A stretch of 14,249 nucleotides of DNA from Flavobacteriales bacterium. GTDB lineage: Bacteria; Bacteroidota; Bacteroidia; Flavobacteriales; Flavobacteriaceae. Shown in pieces: positions 1-6,645 of the stretch; within the stretch, counting starts at the first letter, position 1, and each line of letters starts with the position of its first letter. The stretch lies in the NCBI GenBank assembly GCA_002737105.1, contig NSHO01000030.1:1-14249 (forward strand), in the 5' to 3' direction. The notes under the pieces were generated by a model. The model saw only the letters and a program-made list of their open reading frames with translations, searched no databases and was not told where the DNA came from. The position numbers were made by a program, and so were the translations under genes.

Positions 1-272
1 CCTGGGATAATTTCTTCTGGTTGAACCACATAAGGAATTGACTTGATTACTGGACCTTCACAAGCTGCCAAAGATGCTGCAGCAGTACTGAAGCCAACGT
101 ACTTTAAAAAGTCACGACGCGAAGTAGATGAATTTGAAAGATTTTCTTTATCACCTAGAAACGCATCAACAGGGATTTGCTCTACAAATTCGTTGCTTTG
201 TAACGCCTCAACAATAGAACTATTTTCATTTAGTTCTTCAACACTTTTCCAGTATTTTTTGTTTGATGCCAT
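1..272 (-). CDS. actB: Alternative complex III iron-sulfur subunit ActB, N-terminal part (cut by window edge)
   Basis: Only the first 90 codons are in the window; the frame runs open off the left edge. The start is the ATG at 272, giving MASNKKYWKSVEELNE. The N-terminus has the usual ActB layout: a soluble leader of about 50 residues, then a Tat-type motif SRRDFLK (residues 51-57), a short hydrophobic stretch, and a lipobox-like LAAC with Cys71, followed by EGPVIKSIPYV. ActB is the large periplasmic subunit of alternative complex III, the quinol:cytochrome c (or oxidase) oxidoreductase that replaces bc1 in many Bacteroidota; it carries the iron-sulfur clusters in a molybdopterin-oxidoreductase-like fold. 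The clusters lie beyond the window and cannot be seen here. It sits 31 bp downstream of actA on the same strand, the standard act gene order. The family call rests on the leader and the neighbour, and is secure. Confidence 0.9.
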   Translation of the reverse strand, partial: MASNKKYWKSVEELNENSSIVEALQSNEFVEQIPVDAFLGDKENLSNSSTSRRDFLKYVGFSTAAASLAACEGPVIKSIPYVVQPEEIIP

Positions 273-303
273 TGTATATAGATATTAACTTCTTATATTA
301 TTA

Positions 304-1650
304 TTAATAGTGACACTTACCACATTCTAAACCCCCCATTTGAGCAGCAGTCAGCTTAGAAACACCTAATTTCTTAGATAATTGTTCGTGGATTTTTTTG
401 TAATAACCATTGTCTTCAACTTTAACATTTGTTTCTCTGTGACAATTGATACACCAACCCATTGTTAAAGGTTGTGCTTGCTTCATTACTTCATAAGTTT
501 CAACTTCTCCGTGACATTTTTGACATTCGATCCCCCCAACAGTTACGTGTTGTGCGTGATTAAAGTATACAAAATCAGGTAAATTATGAATTCTAACCCA
601 TTTTACAGGTTTTGTTTTTCCAGTATATTTTTGAGTGGCTTTGTCCCAACCAACCGCGTCATATAATTTCTGAATTTCTCCAGTGTAAAATTCTTTAGTA
701 TATTCCACATAGGTAGAATCTTTTGAACCTTGGAATTCAGCAATATTTTTATGACAATTCATACACACATTTAATGAAGGAATTCCTGAATGCTTAGAAA
801 CCCTTGCAGAAGAGTGACAGTATTTACAATCAATACCATTTTCGCCAGCATGTATTTTGTGGGAATAATGTATAGGTTGAATTGGCTCATATCCTTGATC
901 TACGCCAATTTGCATAAAATAACCATACATAAAATAAGCAGATGTTAATAAGAATAATACAGCAGTAACCACCATTATAAACTGGTTTTTCACATAAGCT
1001 TTGGCAAAAGAAACAACCGCAGTAGCTGGGCTTATAACTTCTGGAATATTAGCACCTTCTTTTTTTGCAAGGTTACGCATTAATTTGTTTACAGAGAAAA
1101 GTACAAAAATCAAAGCACCTAATATAAAAGCTAAAACACCCAATATTAAATTATTTGAAAGACCGCCACCATCTGTCTTTTCAGCAGTTGCACCTACAGC
1201 AGTTTTTGTAGTTTCAGCAGCCGGAGCAACTTCCATAGTATAGGCTATAATATTATCAATGTCACCATTAGATAATTGAGGAAAAGCCGTCATATTTGCT
1301 TTTGCAAATTCTTCGTATACTTTTACTGCCTTAGCATCACCAGACTTAATAAGGTCTGAACTATTTTTAATCCATTTGTACAACCATGCTTTGTCATACT
1401 TATCGCCAACACCTCTCAATGCAGGGCCAGTCATTTTTGCATCTAATTTGTGACAAGCGGCACAATTAGTGTTAAACAATTCTTTTCCTTTTACTGGATC
1501 ACCTGAACCAGTTGCTGGTGCCGTTGAAACTACAGCAGGCACCGCAGCTGCAACTGCTTCTTGCGCAGAAACGCCCAAAGCAAACATTGTAAAAAACGCT
1601 AAAGAAAAGATAGTTTTTGAAAACGATTTAGGGTTACCCAACTTTTTCAT
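304..1650 (-). CDS. actA: Alternative complex III multiheme cytochrome ActA, with fused N-terminal monoheme domain
   Basis: 448 residues. An N-terminal signal sequence (about 1-30, ending FALGVSAQ) is followed by a class I monoheme cytochrome c domain: CAACH at 63-67, with Met120 in NMTAFPQLS as the likely sixth heme ligand. An Ala/Thr-rich linker leads to a hydrophobic segment at about 166-187 and a second at about 224-247. The C-terminal periplasmic part holds five more CxxCH motifs at 275-279, 296-300, 376-380, 400-404 and 443-447, the last two residues from the C-terminus. That is six heme c sites in all. The five-heme part is ActA, which passes electrons from the ActB/ActC side of alternative complex III towards a cytochrome or the terminal oxidase. 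The fused monoheme domain probably acts as a tethered electron carrier to the oxidase. It is the first gene of the act operon, transcribed divergently from the SPOR-domain gene. Confidence 0.95.
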   Translation of the reverse strand: MKKLGNPKSFSKTIFSLAFFTMFALGVSAQEAVAAAVPAVVSTAPATGSGDPVKGKELFNTNCAACHKLDAKMTGPALRGVGDKYDKAWLYKWIKNSSDLIKSGDAKAVKVYEEFAKANMTAFPQLSNGDIDNIIAYTMEVAPAAETTKTAVGATAEKTDGGGLSNNLILGVLAFILGALIFVLFSVNKLMRNLAKKEGANIPEVISPATAVVSFAKAYVKNQFIMVVTAVLFLLTSAYFMYGYFMQIGVDQGYEPIQPIHYSHKIHAGENGIDCKYCHSSARVSKHSGIPSLNVCMNCHKNIAEFQGSKDSTYVEYTKEFYTGEIQKLYDAVGWDKATQKYTGKTKPVKWVRIHNLPDFVYFNHAQHVTVGGIECQKCHGEVETYEVMKQAQPLTMGWCINCHRETNVKVEDNGYYKKIHEQLSKKLGVSKLTAAQMGGLECGKCHY

Positions 1651-1726
1651 ATTAAAAATTAATTATCAAACTTATTTTTGGTATGGTTTTAGCTAATGCT
1701 TTAACATACTTCTTTAAAAACTGGCA

Positions 1727-1734
1727 CAAAAATA
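1727..1734 (-). promoter_or_regulatory. Possible -7 box for the act operon
   Basis: Read on the minus strand this is TATTTTTG, a match to the Bacteroidota -7 consensus TAnnTTTG, about 77 bp upstream of the actA start. No TTG is found at the expected 17-23 bp further upstream, so it is only a half-match. A second half-match, TAAGTTTG, lies closer to the gene at 1667-1674 and also lacks a -33 partner. The act operon must start in the 207-bp divergent gap, but the exact site is uncertain. Confidence 0.3.
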
Positions 1735-1809
1735 CAACATTACAATAATTATAAAAACCTTAAATTTGCCTTAAAATGTAATTTATTTTAATTCTAAATA
1801 AGATTAGGG

Positions 1810-1839
1810 TTGATAATTTAAATCTTAGTAATAAATTTG
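1810..1839 (+). promoter_or_regulatory. Bacteroidota-type promoter for the SPOR-domain gene
   Basis: TTG at 1810-1812 and TAAATTTG at 1832-1839 are separated by 19 bp. This fits the flavobacterial sigma-A pattern TTG-N17..23-TAnnTTTG. Transcription would begin around 1845, leaving a very short leader before the ATG at 1858, with no Shine-Dalgarno sequence, as is usual in this group. It probably also serves the receptor gene that starts 52 bp after the SPOR gene. Confidence 0.55.
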
Positions 1840-1857
1840 CAATAAATACCATTCATT

Positions 1858-2250
1858 ATGAAGACTTTAAATAAAATTTTACCATTTTCTATCTTATTTG
1901 CAACACTTTTATTTGCGCAAAATATTTTTTCACAAACCTCAAAAAAAATAATTGAGCAAGATGAAAAAATTGAAAAATTGCTACTTGAAAAGCGAAAAAA
2001 TAACTCTGCTATAACTATAAACGACAAATTTAAGATTCAAATATTTTTTGGAAATATAGAAGAATCTAAAAAAACTTTACTTGCGTTTAAAAAAGACTTT
2101 TTGTTAATAGACGGCACTATCGTTTATAGCAATCCATCATATAAAGTTTGGGTAGGTAGTTTTAAAAGTAAAATTGAAGCTGAAAAATCATTAATTCAGA
2201 TAAAGAAGAAATATCCAAGCGCCGTAATTATTGAACCTAATAAAAAATAA
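1858..2250 (+). CDS. Exported SPOR-domain protein
   Basis: 130 residues. The N-terminus (MKTLNKILPF through FAQNIFSQ) is a signal peptide with likely cleavage near residue 25. A charged, probably helical stretch follows (about 27-48, rich in Lys and Glu). From about residue 56 there is a SPOR-like fold: FKIQIFFGNIEESKKTLLAF, then YSNPSYKVWVGSFKSKIEAE and a final KKYPSAVIIEP. The YKVWVGSF / EAEKSL..IKKKYP pattern is the SPOR signature. SPOR domains bind denuded glycan strands of peptidoglycan and often mark cell-division or envelope proteins. Here the domain is almost the whole mature protein, so it is probably a free periplasmic wall-binding protein. It is followed after 52 bp by the TonB-dependent receptor on the same strand, and the two may be co-transcribed, although no functional link is obvious. 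Confidence 0.8.
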   Translation: MKTLNKILPFSILFATLLFAQNIFSQTSKKIIEQDEKIEKLLLEKRKNNSAITINDKFKIQIFFGNIEESKKTLLAFKKDFLLIDGTIVYSNPSYKVWVGSFKSKIEAEKSLIQIKKKYPSAVIIEPNKK

Positions 2251-2302
2251 AAATTTTTTCATGGCATAATTTTTGAGGCGTTTATTATTTAAATAATTTA
2301 AC

Positions 2303-4501
2303 ATGTTAAAAAAATACTCATTCCTTTTAGGTTTTCTGATAATAAATTTACAATTATCTTTTAGTCAAGAAGTTACAGATACTATCAAAACACAAAACAT
2401 TGAAGAAATAAAAATTAATTCTAAAAAAATTTCAATAAATAAAAACCAAACGCCCTCACAAATTGAACTCTTTTCAAAAGAAAAAATAGAATTTCAAAAC
2501 TTTCAAAGCACGGCAGATATGTTGGCCAACTCGGGTGCTTTATTTGTACAAAAATCGCAACAAGGTGGCGGAAGTCCTGTAATTAGAGGATTTGAATCTA
2601 GCCGAATTTTACTTTTAGTAGATGGTATACGAATGAACAACCTAATTTTCAGATCCGGTCACTTGCAAAATGTAATTACAGTTGATGAAAATTTCTTGGA
2701 AACGGCATTGGTACAATATGGCCCAACATCATCATTATACGGGAGTGATGCACTAGGAGGTTCGGTCAACATGATTACCAAAAACGCAAAATTTATAAAC
2801 GGATTTACCGGAAATTTTAACACCCGATATTCTTCTGTAAATGAAGAAAAATCTGGCTATTTCGATTTGAATTATGGAACAACAAATTTTGCCTCGTTAA
2901 CCGCATTTTCATATAACGATTTTGGTGATTTGAAAATGGGAAAATCTAAAAATCATAACGGTGATTTCTTTGGAGAAAGAACAAAATATGTGGAAACAGT
3001 TAACGGAACAGATGTTTTAACAGAAAATAAAAACAAATACAATCAAGTTGGCAGTGCATTTAAACAATACAACTTTATGCAAAAATTAGTGTATAAATCA
3101 AAAAATGGTTTTATACATAATGCTAATTTTCAGTATTCAACTTCTTCAAACATCAATAGATACGACCGATTAACAGATCCTTTAGGCACTGGTTTAAAAA
3201 GCGCCGAATGGTATTACGGACCACAAAAAAGGCTTTTAGGCGTATATAGTTTGGAAAAAGAAAATGTGTTTGCTAATACCGATTTCAAATTAGATGCGGG
3301 TTATCAAAACGTTGAAGAAAGTAGGATGAATAGAAATTTTGGAAATTACAACCTCCAAAACAGAATTGAAGATGTGAACATTTATTCTTTAGCCGCAAAC
3401 TTTGAAACCAAATTAAAAAAAGGAAATCTGTATTATGGTATGGAAAATTACTATGATGATTTAAAATCGACTGCCTTTAAAAACAATATCAAAACTGGCA
3501 TAATTGTGCCTTTAGATACAAGATATCCAAACGGAAAAAACAATATGATGCGAAATGAGTTATATATTTCCTACACTTCCAAAAGATACATAGCTACAAA
3601 CTTTTCAATGGGCGCAAGAATTGGATATGCTACTCTAAACAGCACGATTGCTGATAATTCATTAATGCCATTACCTTTTAACGAAATAAAACAACAAAAT
3701 CTAACTTACAGCGGTAATATAGGTTTGGTGCACAACGCTTCGGAAAATTTTATTTTTAAAACCAATTTAAGCTCTGGTTTCAGAGTGCCAAATATTGATG
3801 ATTTAGCAAAAATATTTGAATCTGGCGCAGGAACTTTGATAGTGCCAAACAAAGATTTAAAACCGGAACAAACTGTAACTGGAGATTTTGGATTTGTGTT
3901 AAAGTCTAAATCAAATAAACATCAATTTGATACTACGTATTTTTACACCCAATTATACGATGCTATAGTAACAGACAGCTTTACTTTTAATGGTCAAAAC
4001 ACCTACGATTTTGGCAGTGGAGAAGTAAGAACCGTAATCGCCAATCAAAATTTAGGGAAAGCATTTGTAACGGGATTGAACGGAAATATCAAAACAACGC
4101 TCGCTAAAAATGTACAATTTAATGGTTCTTACAATATTACTTTAGGAAGAGTAACTACTAATGGAAACAAAAGACCTTTAGATCATATTCCTCCTCATTT
4201 TGGAAAATTAGGAATATACTTCAATCCAAAATGGGCGGATTTTGAAGCTTACATGTTGTTTAACGGGAAAAAACAATTAAGGGATTATTCTACAAGTGGC
4301 GAAGACAACTTGGTTTACGCCACTGAAAATGGCATGCCAGCTTGGGAGACTTACAATTTTAAAGCCGCTACTAAAACAATGGAAGGATTTACTTTGTTTA
4401 CCGGAATTGAAAACATTTTAGACACGCAATATAGAAATTTTGCATCCGGAATTAATGCCGCAGGAAGGAATGTTTATGGTGGGGCAAAGTATAGTTTTTA
4501 A
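2303..4501 (+). CDS. TonB-dependent outer-membrane receptor, heme-receptor-like
   Basis: 732 residues. A signal peptide (about 1-21, ending LQLSFSQ) precedes a short segment with IEEIKIN as a TonB-box-like stretch, then the plug (about 45-165) with the conserved GGGSPVIRGFESSRILLLVDG and YGPTSSLYGSDALGGSVNMIT. The rest is a 22-strand-type beta barrel ending in Phe (YGGAKYSF), as outer-membrane proteins do. There is no N-terminal carboxypeptidase-regulatory-like domain, so it is not a SusC-type glycan importer. A FRVP motif at 493-496 followed by NKDLKPEQ from residue 516 resembles the FRAP/NPxL signature of hemoglobin/heme receptors, and the plug motif also fits that family. Heme, a siderophore or another metal chelate are therefore the likely ligands, but substrate cannot be fixed from sequence. 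No hemophore, HmuY or ABC transporter gene is adjacent. Start chosen for the signal peptide. Confidence 0.88.
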   Translation: MLKKYSFLLGFLIINLQLSFSQEVTDTIKTQNIEEIKINSKKISINKNQTPSQIELFSKEKIEFQNFQSTADMLANSGALFVQKSQQGGGSPVIRGFESSRILLLVDGIRMNNLIFRSGHLQNVITVDENFLETALVQYGPTSSLYGSDALGGSVNMITKNAKFINGFTGNFNTRYSSVNEEKSGYFDLNYGTTNFASLTAFSYNDFGDLKMGKSKNHNGDFFGERTKYVETVNGTDVLTENKNKYNQVGSAFKQYNFMQKLVYKSKNGFIHNANFQYSTSSNINRYDRLTDPLGTGLKSAEWYYGPQKRLLGVYSLEKENVFANTDFKLDAGYQNVEESRMNRNFGNYNLQNRIEDVNIYSLAANFETKLKKGNLYYGMENYYDDLKSTAFKNNIKTGIIVPLDTRYPNGKNNMMRNELYISYTSKRYIATNFSMGARIGYATLNSTIADNSLMPLPFNEIKQQNLTYSGNIGLVHNASENFIFKTNLSSGFRVPNIDDLAKIFESGAGTLIVPNKDLKPEQTVTGDFGFVLKSKSNKHQFDTTYFYTQLYDAIVTDSFTFNGQNTYDFGSGEVRTVIANQNLGKAFVTGLNGNIKTTLAKNVQFNGSYNITLGRVTTNGNKRPLDHIPPHFGKLGIYFNPKWADFEAYMLFNGKKQLRDYSTSGEDNLVYATENGMPAWETYNFKAATKTMEGFTLFTGIENILDTQYRNFASGINAAGRNVYGGAKYSF

Positions 4502-4594
4502 TTTATGATTCTTATTTTTAAAAAATAATCTTCTTACAAATACTGTTTCAAAAAGTCAAAAATGTTGCAAAAATTCTATCTAATTTTAAAAGTT

Positions 4595-4834
4595 TTAATT
4601 GGAAAATAAATCATCCATTTTTTCAGCCAGTTGATAATCTAAATTGGTGATTTCATTCTTGTCGTAAGTGTATAAAGTGATTTCTAATTGAAAGGCTTTG
4701 TGAATTTTACAATCGGGATGGTGCTTAATTTCATCAGCATATTTAGCTACTTTCACAAGAAAATGTACCAATTCTGTTTGCGATTTAAACTTAAAATTGT
4801 TTACTAGTTTTCCATCAATTATGTTCCAATCCAT
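4595..4834 (-). CDS. Pterin-4a-carbinolamine dehydratase-like protein (divergent)
   Basis: 79 residues, a normal length for the short bacterial members. The pattern WNIIDGKLVNNFKFKS, then VAKYADEIKHHPD and ITLYTYDKNEITNLDYQLAE, follows the PCD/DCoH fold from the first strand to the last helix. The family enzyme dehydrates 4a-hydroxytetrahydropterin, recycling the cofactor of aromatic amino acid hydroxylases. The two catalytic His and the Pro are present (His38-His39-Pro40). The third active-site His, expected in the THD position, is Tyr57 here, and the usual W-x-N-x-Y after HHP is replaced by CKIHKAF. It is therefore a divergent member; dehydratase activity is plausible but not certain. The gene starts 5 bp after the maleate isomerase stop and ends the catabolic cluster, so it is almost certainly co-transcribed. 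No pterin-dependent hydroxylase is seen in the window. Confidence 0.75.
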   Translation of the reverse strand: MDWNIIDGKLVNNFKFKSQTELVHFLVKVAKYADEIKHHPDCKIHKAFQLEITLYTYDKNEITNLDYQLAEKMDDLFSN

Positions 4835-4839
4835 ATTAT

Positions 4840-5586
4840 TTAGTAATTACCGTTAAGAAGTTCCCCGCCAATTGCAGATTTAGCTTCGATTCCTAGCTTT
4901 TTCATCATTTCAAAGGTAGTACAAACCGCAGCTGATGTTACGGGAATACCACATTCAGCTTGAATTAAATCAATCGCTTCCAATGATGGCATTTGTACAC
5001 AAGCTGAAGCAACTAAAACATCAACATCAGTTAAATCTAATTGCTTGTATATTTCCAATAAATTCATTGGGTTTTGCGCAGCTACTTCCAAATTATCTGG
5101 TATTTCTAAAGCAATACTTTGTTTTACTTTTATGCCTTGATTTTCGATATAATCCACCACCATATCGGTTAATGGCCGCATATAAGGTGTAATAATTGAA
5201 ATTTGTTTCGCCCCTAAAACATTCAACCCATTAATTAAGGCACCTGCAGAAGTAACAATTGGCGTTGGAAAATCATTAGCCACTGTTTCTTGATGTAAAT
5301 TTACTTCCGACACACAATGATAACCTCGTCCCATACTCATAATCGCTACCAAGCAAGCATAACCCATCACATCTACGTGAGCATCTGACAATTCTTGTGC
5401 GCATTTCAAGCTCATCGCATCCATCGCTTCTAATTCTTCTTTGGTGACTTTTTTCATACGCATTCTACTGCTATGAAACGTAAAACGCTCGGGTAAAATG
5501 GTTTCGCGTGAACGAAAAATGGCTGGTATTTCGGTTTCCATCGTTACGTTTGATGATGGAACTATTTGTCCTATTCTGTATTTCAT
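4840..5586 (-). CDS. maiA: Maleate cis-trans isomerase
   Basis: 248 residues from the ATG at 5586. Almost the whole length follows known maleate isomerases of the Asp/Glu racemase superfamily: KYRIGQIVPSSNVTMETEIP at the N-terminus, FHSSRMRMKKVTKEEL, YACLVAIMSMG around Cys78, VTSAGALINGL, and ASACVQMPS around Cys196. Cys78 and Cys196 correspond to the two catalytic cysteines of the family. The enzyme converts maleate to fumarate in the cytoplasm, as NicE/MaiA does at the end of nicotinate degradation. An upstream in-frame ATG at 5631 would add 15 residues (MYKLCEFLRNKINNN) unlike any family N-terminus and encoded within repeat-derived sequence, so it is rejected. Here the enzyme supplies the last step of the ring-cleavage pathway and feeds the TCA cycle. 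Its presence implies that maleate, not fumarylpyruvate, is formed upstream. It is 5 bp ahead of the PCD-like gene. Confidence 0.93.
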   Translation of the reverse strand: MKYRIGQIVPSSNVTMETEIPAIFRSRETILPERFTFHSSRMRMKKVTKEELEAMDAMSLKCAQELSDAHVDVMGYACLVAIMSMGRGYHCVSEVNLHQETVANDFPTPIVTSAGALINGLNVLGAKQISIITPYMRPLTDMVVDYIENQGIKVKQSIALEIPDNLEVAAQNPMNLLEIYKQLDLTDVDVLVASACVQMPSLEAIDLIQAECGIPVTSAAVCTTFEMMKKLGIEAKSAIGGELLNGNY

Positions 5587-5605
5587 ATTATTATTTATTT
5601 TGTTT

Positions 5606-5690
5606 CGCAAAAATTCGCAAAGTTTATACAAAGATTCACAAAAAATTTTGTGTTACTCTGTGCTTTTCTCTGTGGAACTCTGTGTAATAA
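5606..5690. repeat. Decayed tandem short repeats between the FAH-family and maleate isomerase genes
   Basis: Most of the 106-bp intergenic space is degenerate repeat. CTCTGTG occurs exactly at 5656-5662, 5668-5674 and 5678-5684 (spacing 12 and 10 bp), with a relative TTTTGTG just before. On the other side TTCGCAAA is repeated in tandem from about 5606 to 5621. Between them is a 16-bp palindrome CACAAAAAATTTTGTG at 5637-5652. This looks like the simple intergenic repeats common in flavobacterial genomes. No function is evident, and no full promoter match was found in it. Confidence 0.6.
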
Positions 5691-5692
5691 CT

Positions 5693-6601
5693 TTATATTT
5701 CTTTAACCGTATTAACAATTGTTCCAATCCCTTCCACAGTCGCTTCTACAACATCCCCATCATATAACCATTCTTGTGGATTTCTTCCTGCGCCAACACC
5801 TGCTGGAGTTCCTGTTGCGATAATGTCGCCTGGTTCTAAAGTAAAAACAATACTCAAATCTTCAATCAAATCATTAATATTGAAAAGCATAAATTTTGTG
5901 TTGGAATTTTGTTTTTCCAATCCATTTAATTTTAACGATAAATTCAAGTTATGTGGGTTTTCAATTTCGTCTTTCGTAACCAAATAGGGTCCCATTGGTG
6001 CAAAAGTATCTTGCCCTTTAGATACAATCCATTGTCCTTCTCTACGACAATCGCGAGCAGAAATATCATTAATTACGGTGTAACCAAACACATAATCCAT
6101 CGCATTTTCTTTTGTTACATATTTACCTTTTTTTGCAATCACAACCGCCAATTCACATTCCCAGTCTAATTGAGAAGTCAATTTTGTATTTTTTATAATT
6201 CCCGTATTTGTTCCTATTACTGTTGTAGGTGGTTTTGAAAAAATAATTGGTTTTGTTGGTAATTTCCCTGTAGTATCTAAACCACGAGCACTTTCAGCTA
6301 CGTGTTCGGTGTAATTTAATCCAATTCCGATGATGTTTTTTCTTGGTTTTTCGATAGGCGCTAAAATCGTAACTTCATTCATTTCATAAGAAATTTCTTC
6401 GAAGAAATTTTCTGGTGTTTCTGAAATTAACTCGCTTATTTCAGCAATAATTTCAAATCCCATATCAATTAAATCCAACATATCATTAGGCAATGGGAAA
6501 TTAGAAATTTCTCCAAAATCTTCCATATCAATAACTTGATTGTTATGAATGAAGCCCAAACGTGGCTCAGTGTCTTGTGTTTTGTAGGTAAGTAGTTTCA
6601 T
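5693..6601 (-). CDS. Fumarylacetoacetate hydrolase-family enzyme, probable maleylpyruvate (or maleamoylpyruvate) hydrolase
   Basis: 302 residues. The C-terminal two thirds (about 85-298) form the FAH fold: NIIGIGLNYTEHVAESA, then KPIIFSKPPTTVIG, DWECELAVVI, GYTVINDISARDCR, KGQDTFAPMGPY and GDIIATGTPAGVG. The metal ligands are expected to be Glu148, Glu150 and Asp179, all present. The N-terminal 70 residues are the variable lid domain. Family members cleave C-C bonds of acylpyruvates and beta-diketones with Mg2+ or Mn2+. Next to a gentisate-type dioxygenase the natural substrate is the ring-cleavage product. Because no maleylpyruvate isomerase is seen and a maleate isomerase follows, direct hydrolysis to maleate (or maleamate) plus pyruvate is more likely than fumarylpyruvate hydrolysis. 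The gene lies 44 bp after the protease-like gene and 106 bp before the isomerase. The family is certain; the substrate is inferred from context. Confidence 0.88.
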   Translation of the reverse strand: MKLLTYKTQDTEPRLGFIHNNQVIDMEDFGEISNFPLPNDMLDLIDMGFEIIAEISELISETPENFFEEISYEMNEVTILAPIEKPRKNIIGIGLNYTEHVAESARGLDTTGKLPTKPIIFSKPPTTVIGTNTGIIKNTKLTSQLDWECELAVVIAKKGKYVTKENAMDYVFGYTVINDISARDCRREGQWIVSKGQDTFAPMGPYLVTKDEIENPHNLNLSLKLNGLEKQNSNTKFMLFNINDLIEDLSIVFTLEPGDIIATGTPAGVGAGRNPQEWLYDGDVVEATVEGIGTIVNTVKEI

Positions 6602-6611
6602 TTTTTTGTTT

Positions 6612-6636
6612 CAAAGTTACTAAGTAGCAAAGTTTT
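6612..6636. repeat. Short degenerate repeat tract (CAAAGTTACT / GCAAAGTT)
   Basis: The 44-bp gap before the FAH-family gene contains CAAAGTTACTAAGTAGCAAAG, two CAAAGT-type units 16 bp apart, resembling the CAAAGTTAC simple repeats scattered between flavobacterial genes. On the minus strand it includes TAACTTTG, which matches a -7 box by chance or design, but no -33 element is found upstream. Probably inert repeat debris. Confidence 0.35.
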
Positions 6637-6645
6637 TTGTAGTTA

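Noticed and set aside
43..288. Plus-strand open frame opposite the actB start
   Set aside because: It lies antisense to the conserved ActB leader and has no family features.
2266..2275. TAATTTTTG before the receptor gene as its own promoter
   Set aside because: The spacing inside the box is one base too long and no -33 TTG is placed correctly; read-through from the SPOR gene promoter is simpler.
4512..4528. A/T-only inverted repeat TTATTTTT/AAAAATAA after the receptor gene as a terminator
   Set aside because: It has a one-base centre, no G-C pairs and no clear U-run; such palindromes arise by chance in this AT-rich sequence. The convergent gap 4502-4594 holds no better candidate.
5587..5631. 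Upstream ATG at 5631 that would lengthen the maleate isomerase by 15 residues
   Set aside because: The added residues have no counterpart in the family, whose members begin with the KYRIGQIVPSSN stretch, and they are encoded in the repeat-rich gap.
6612..6619. TAACTTTG on the minus strand as a promoter -7 box for the FAH-family gene
   Set aside because: No TTG at a fitting distance upstream, and the bases belong to a CAAAGTTAC-type repeat; the gene is more likely read from the operon.
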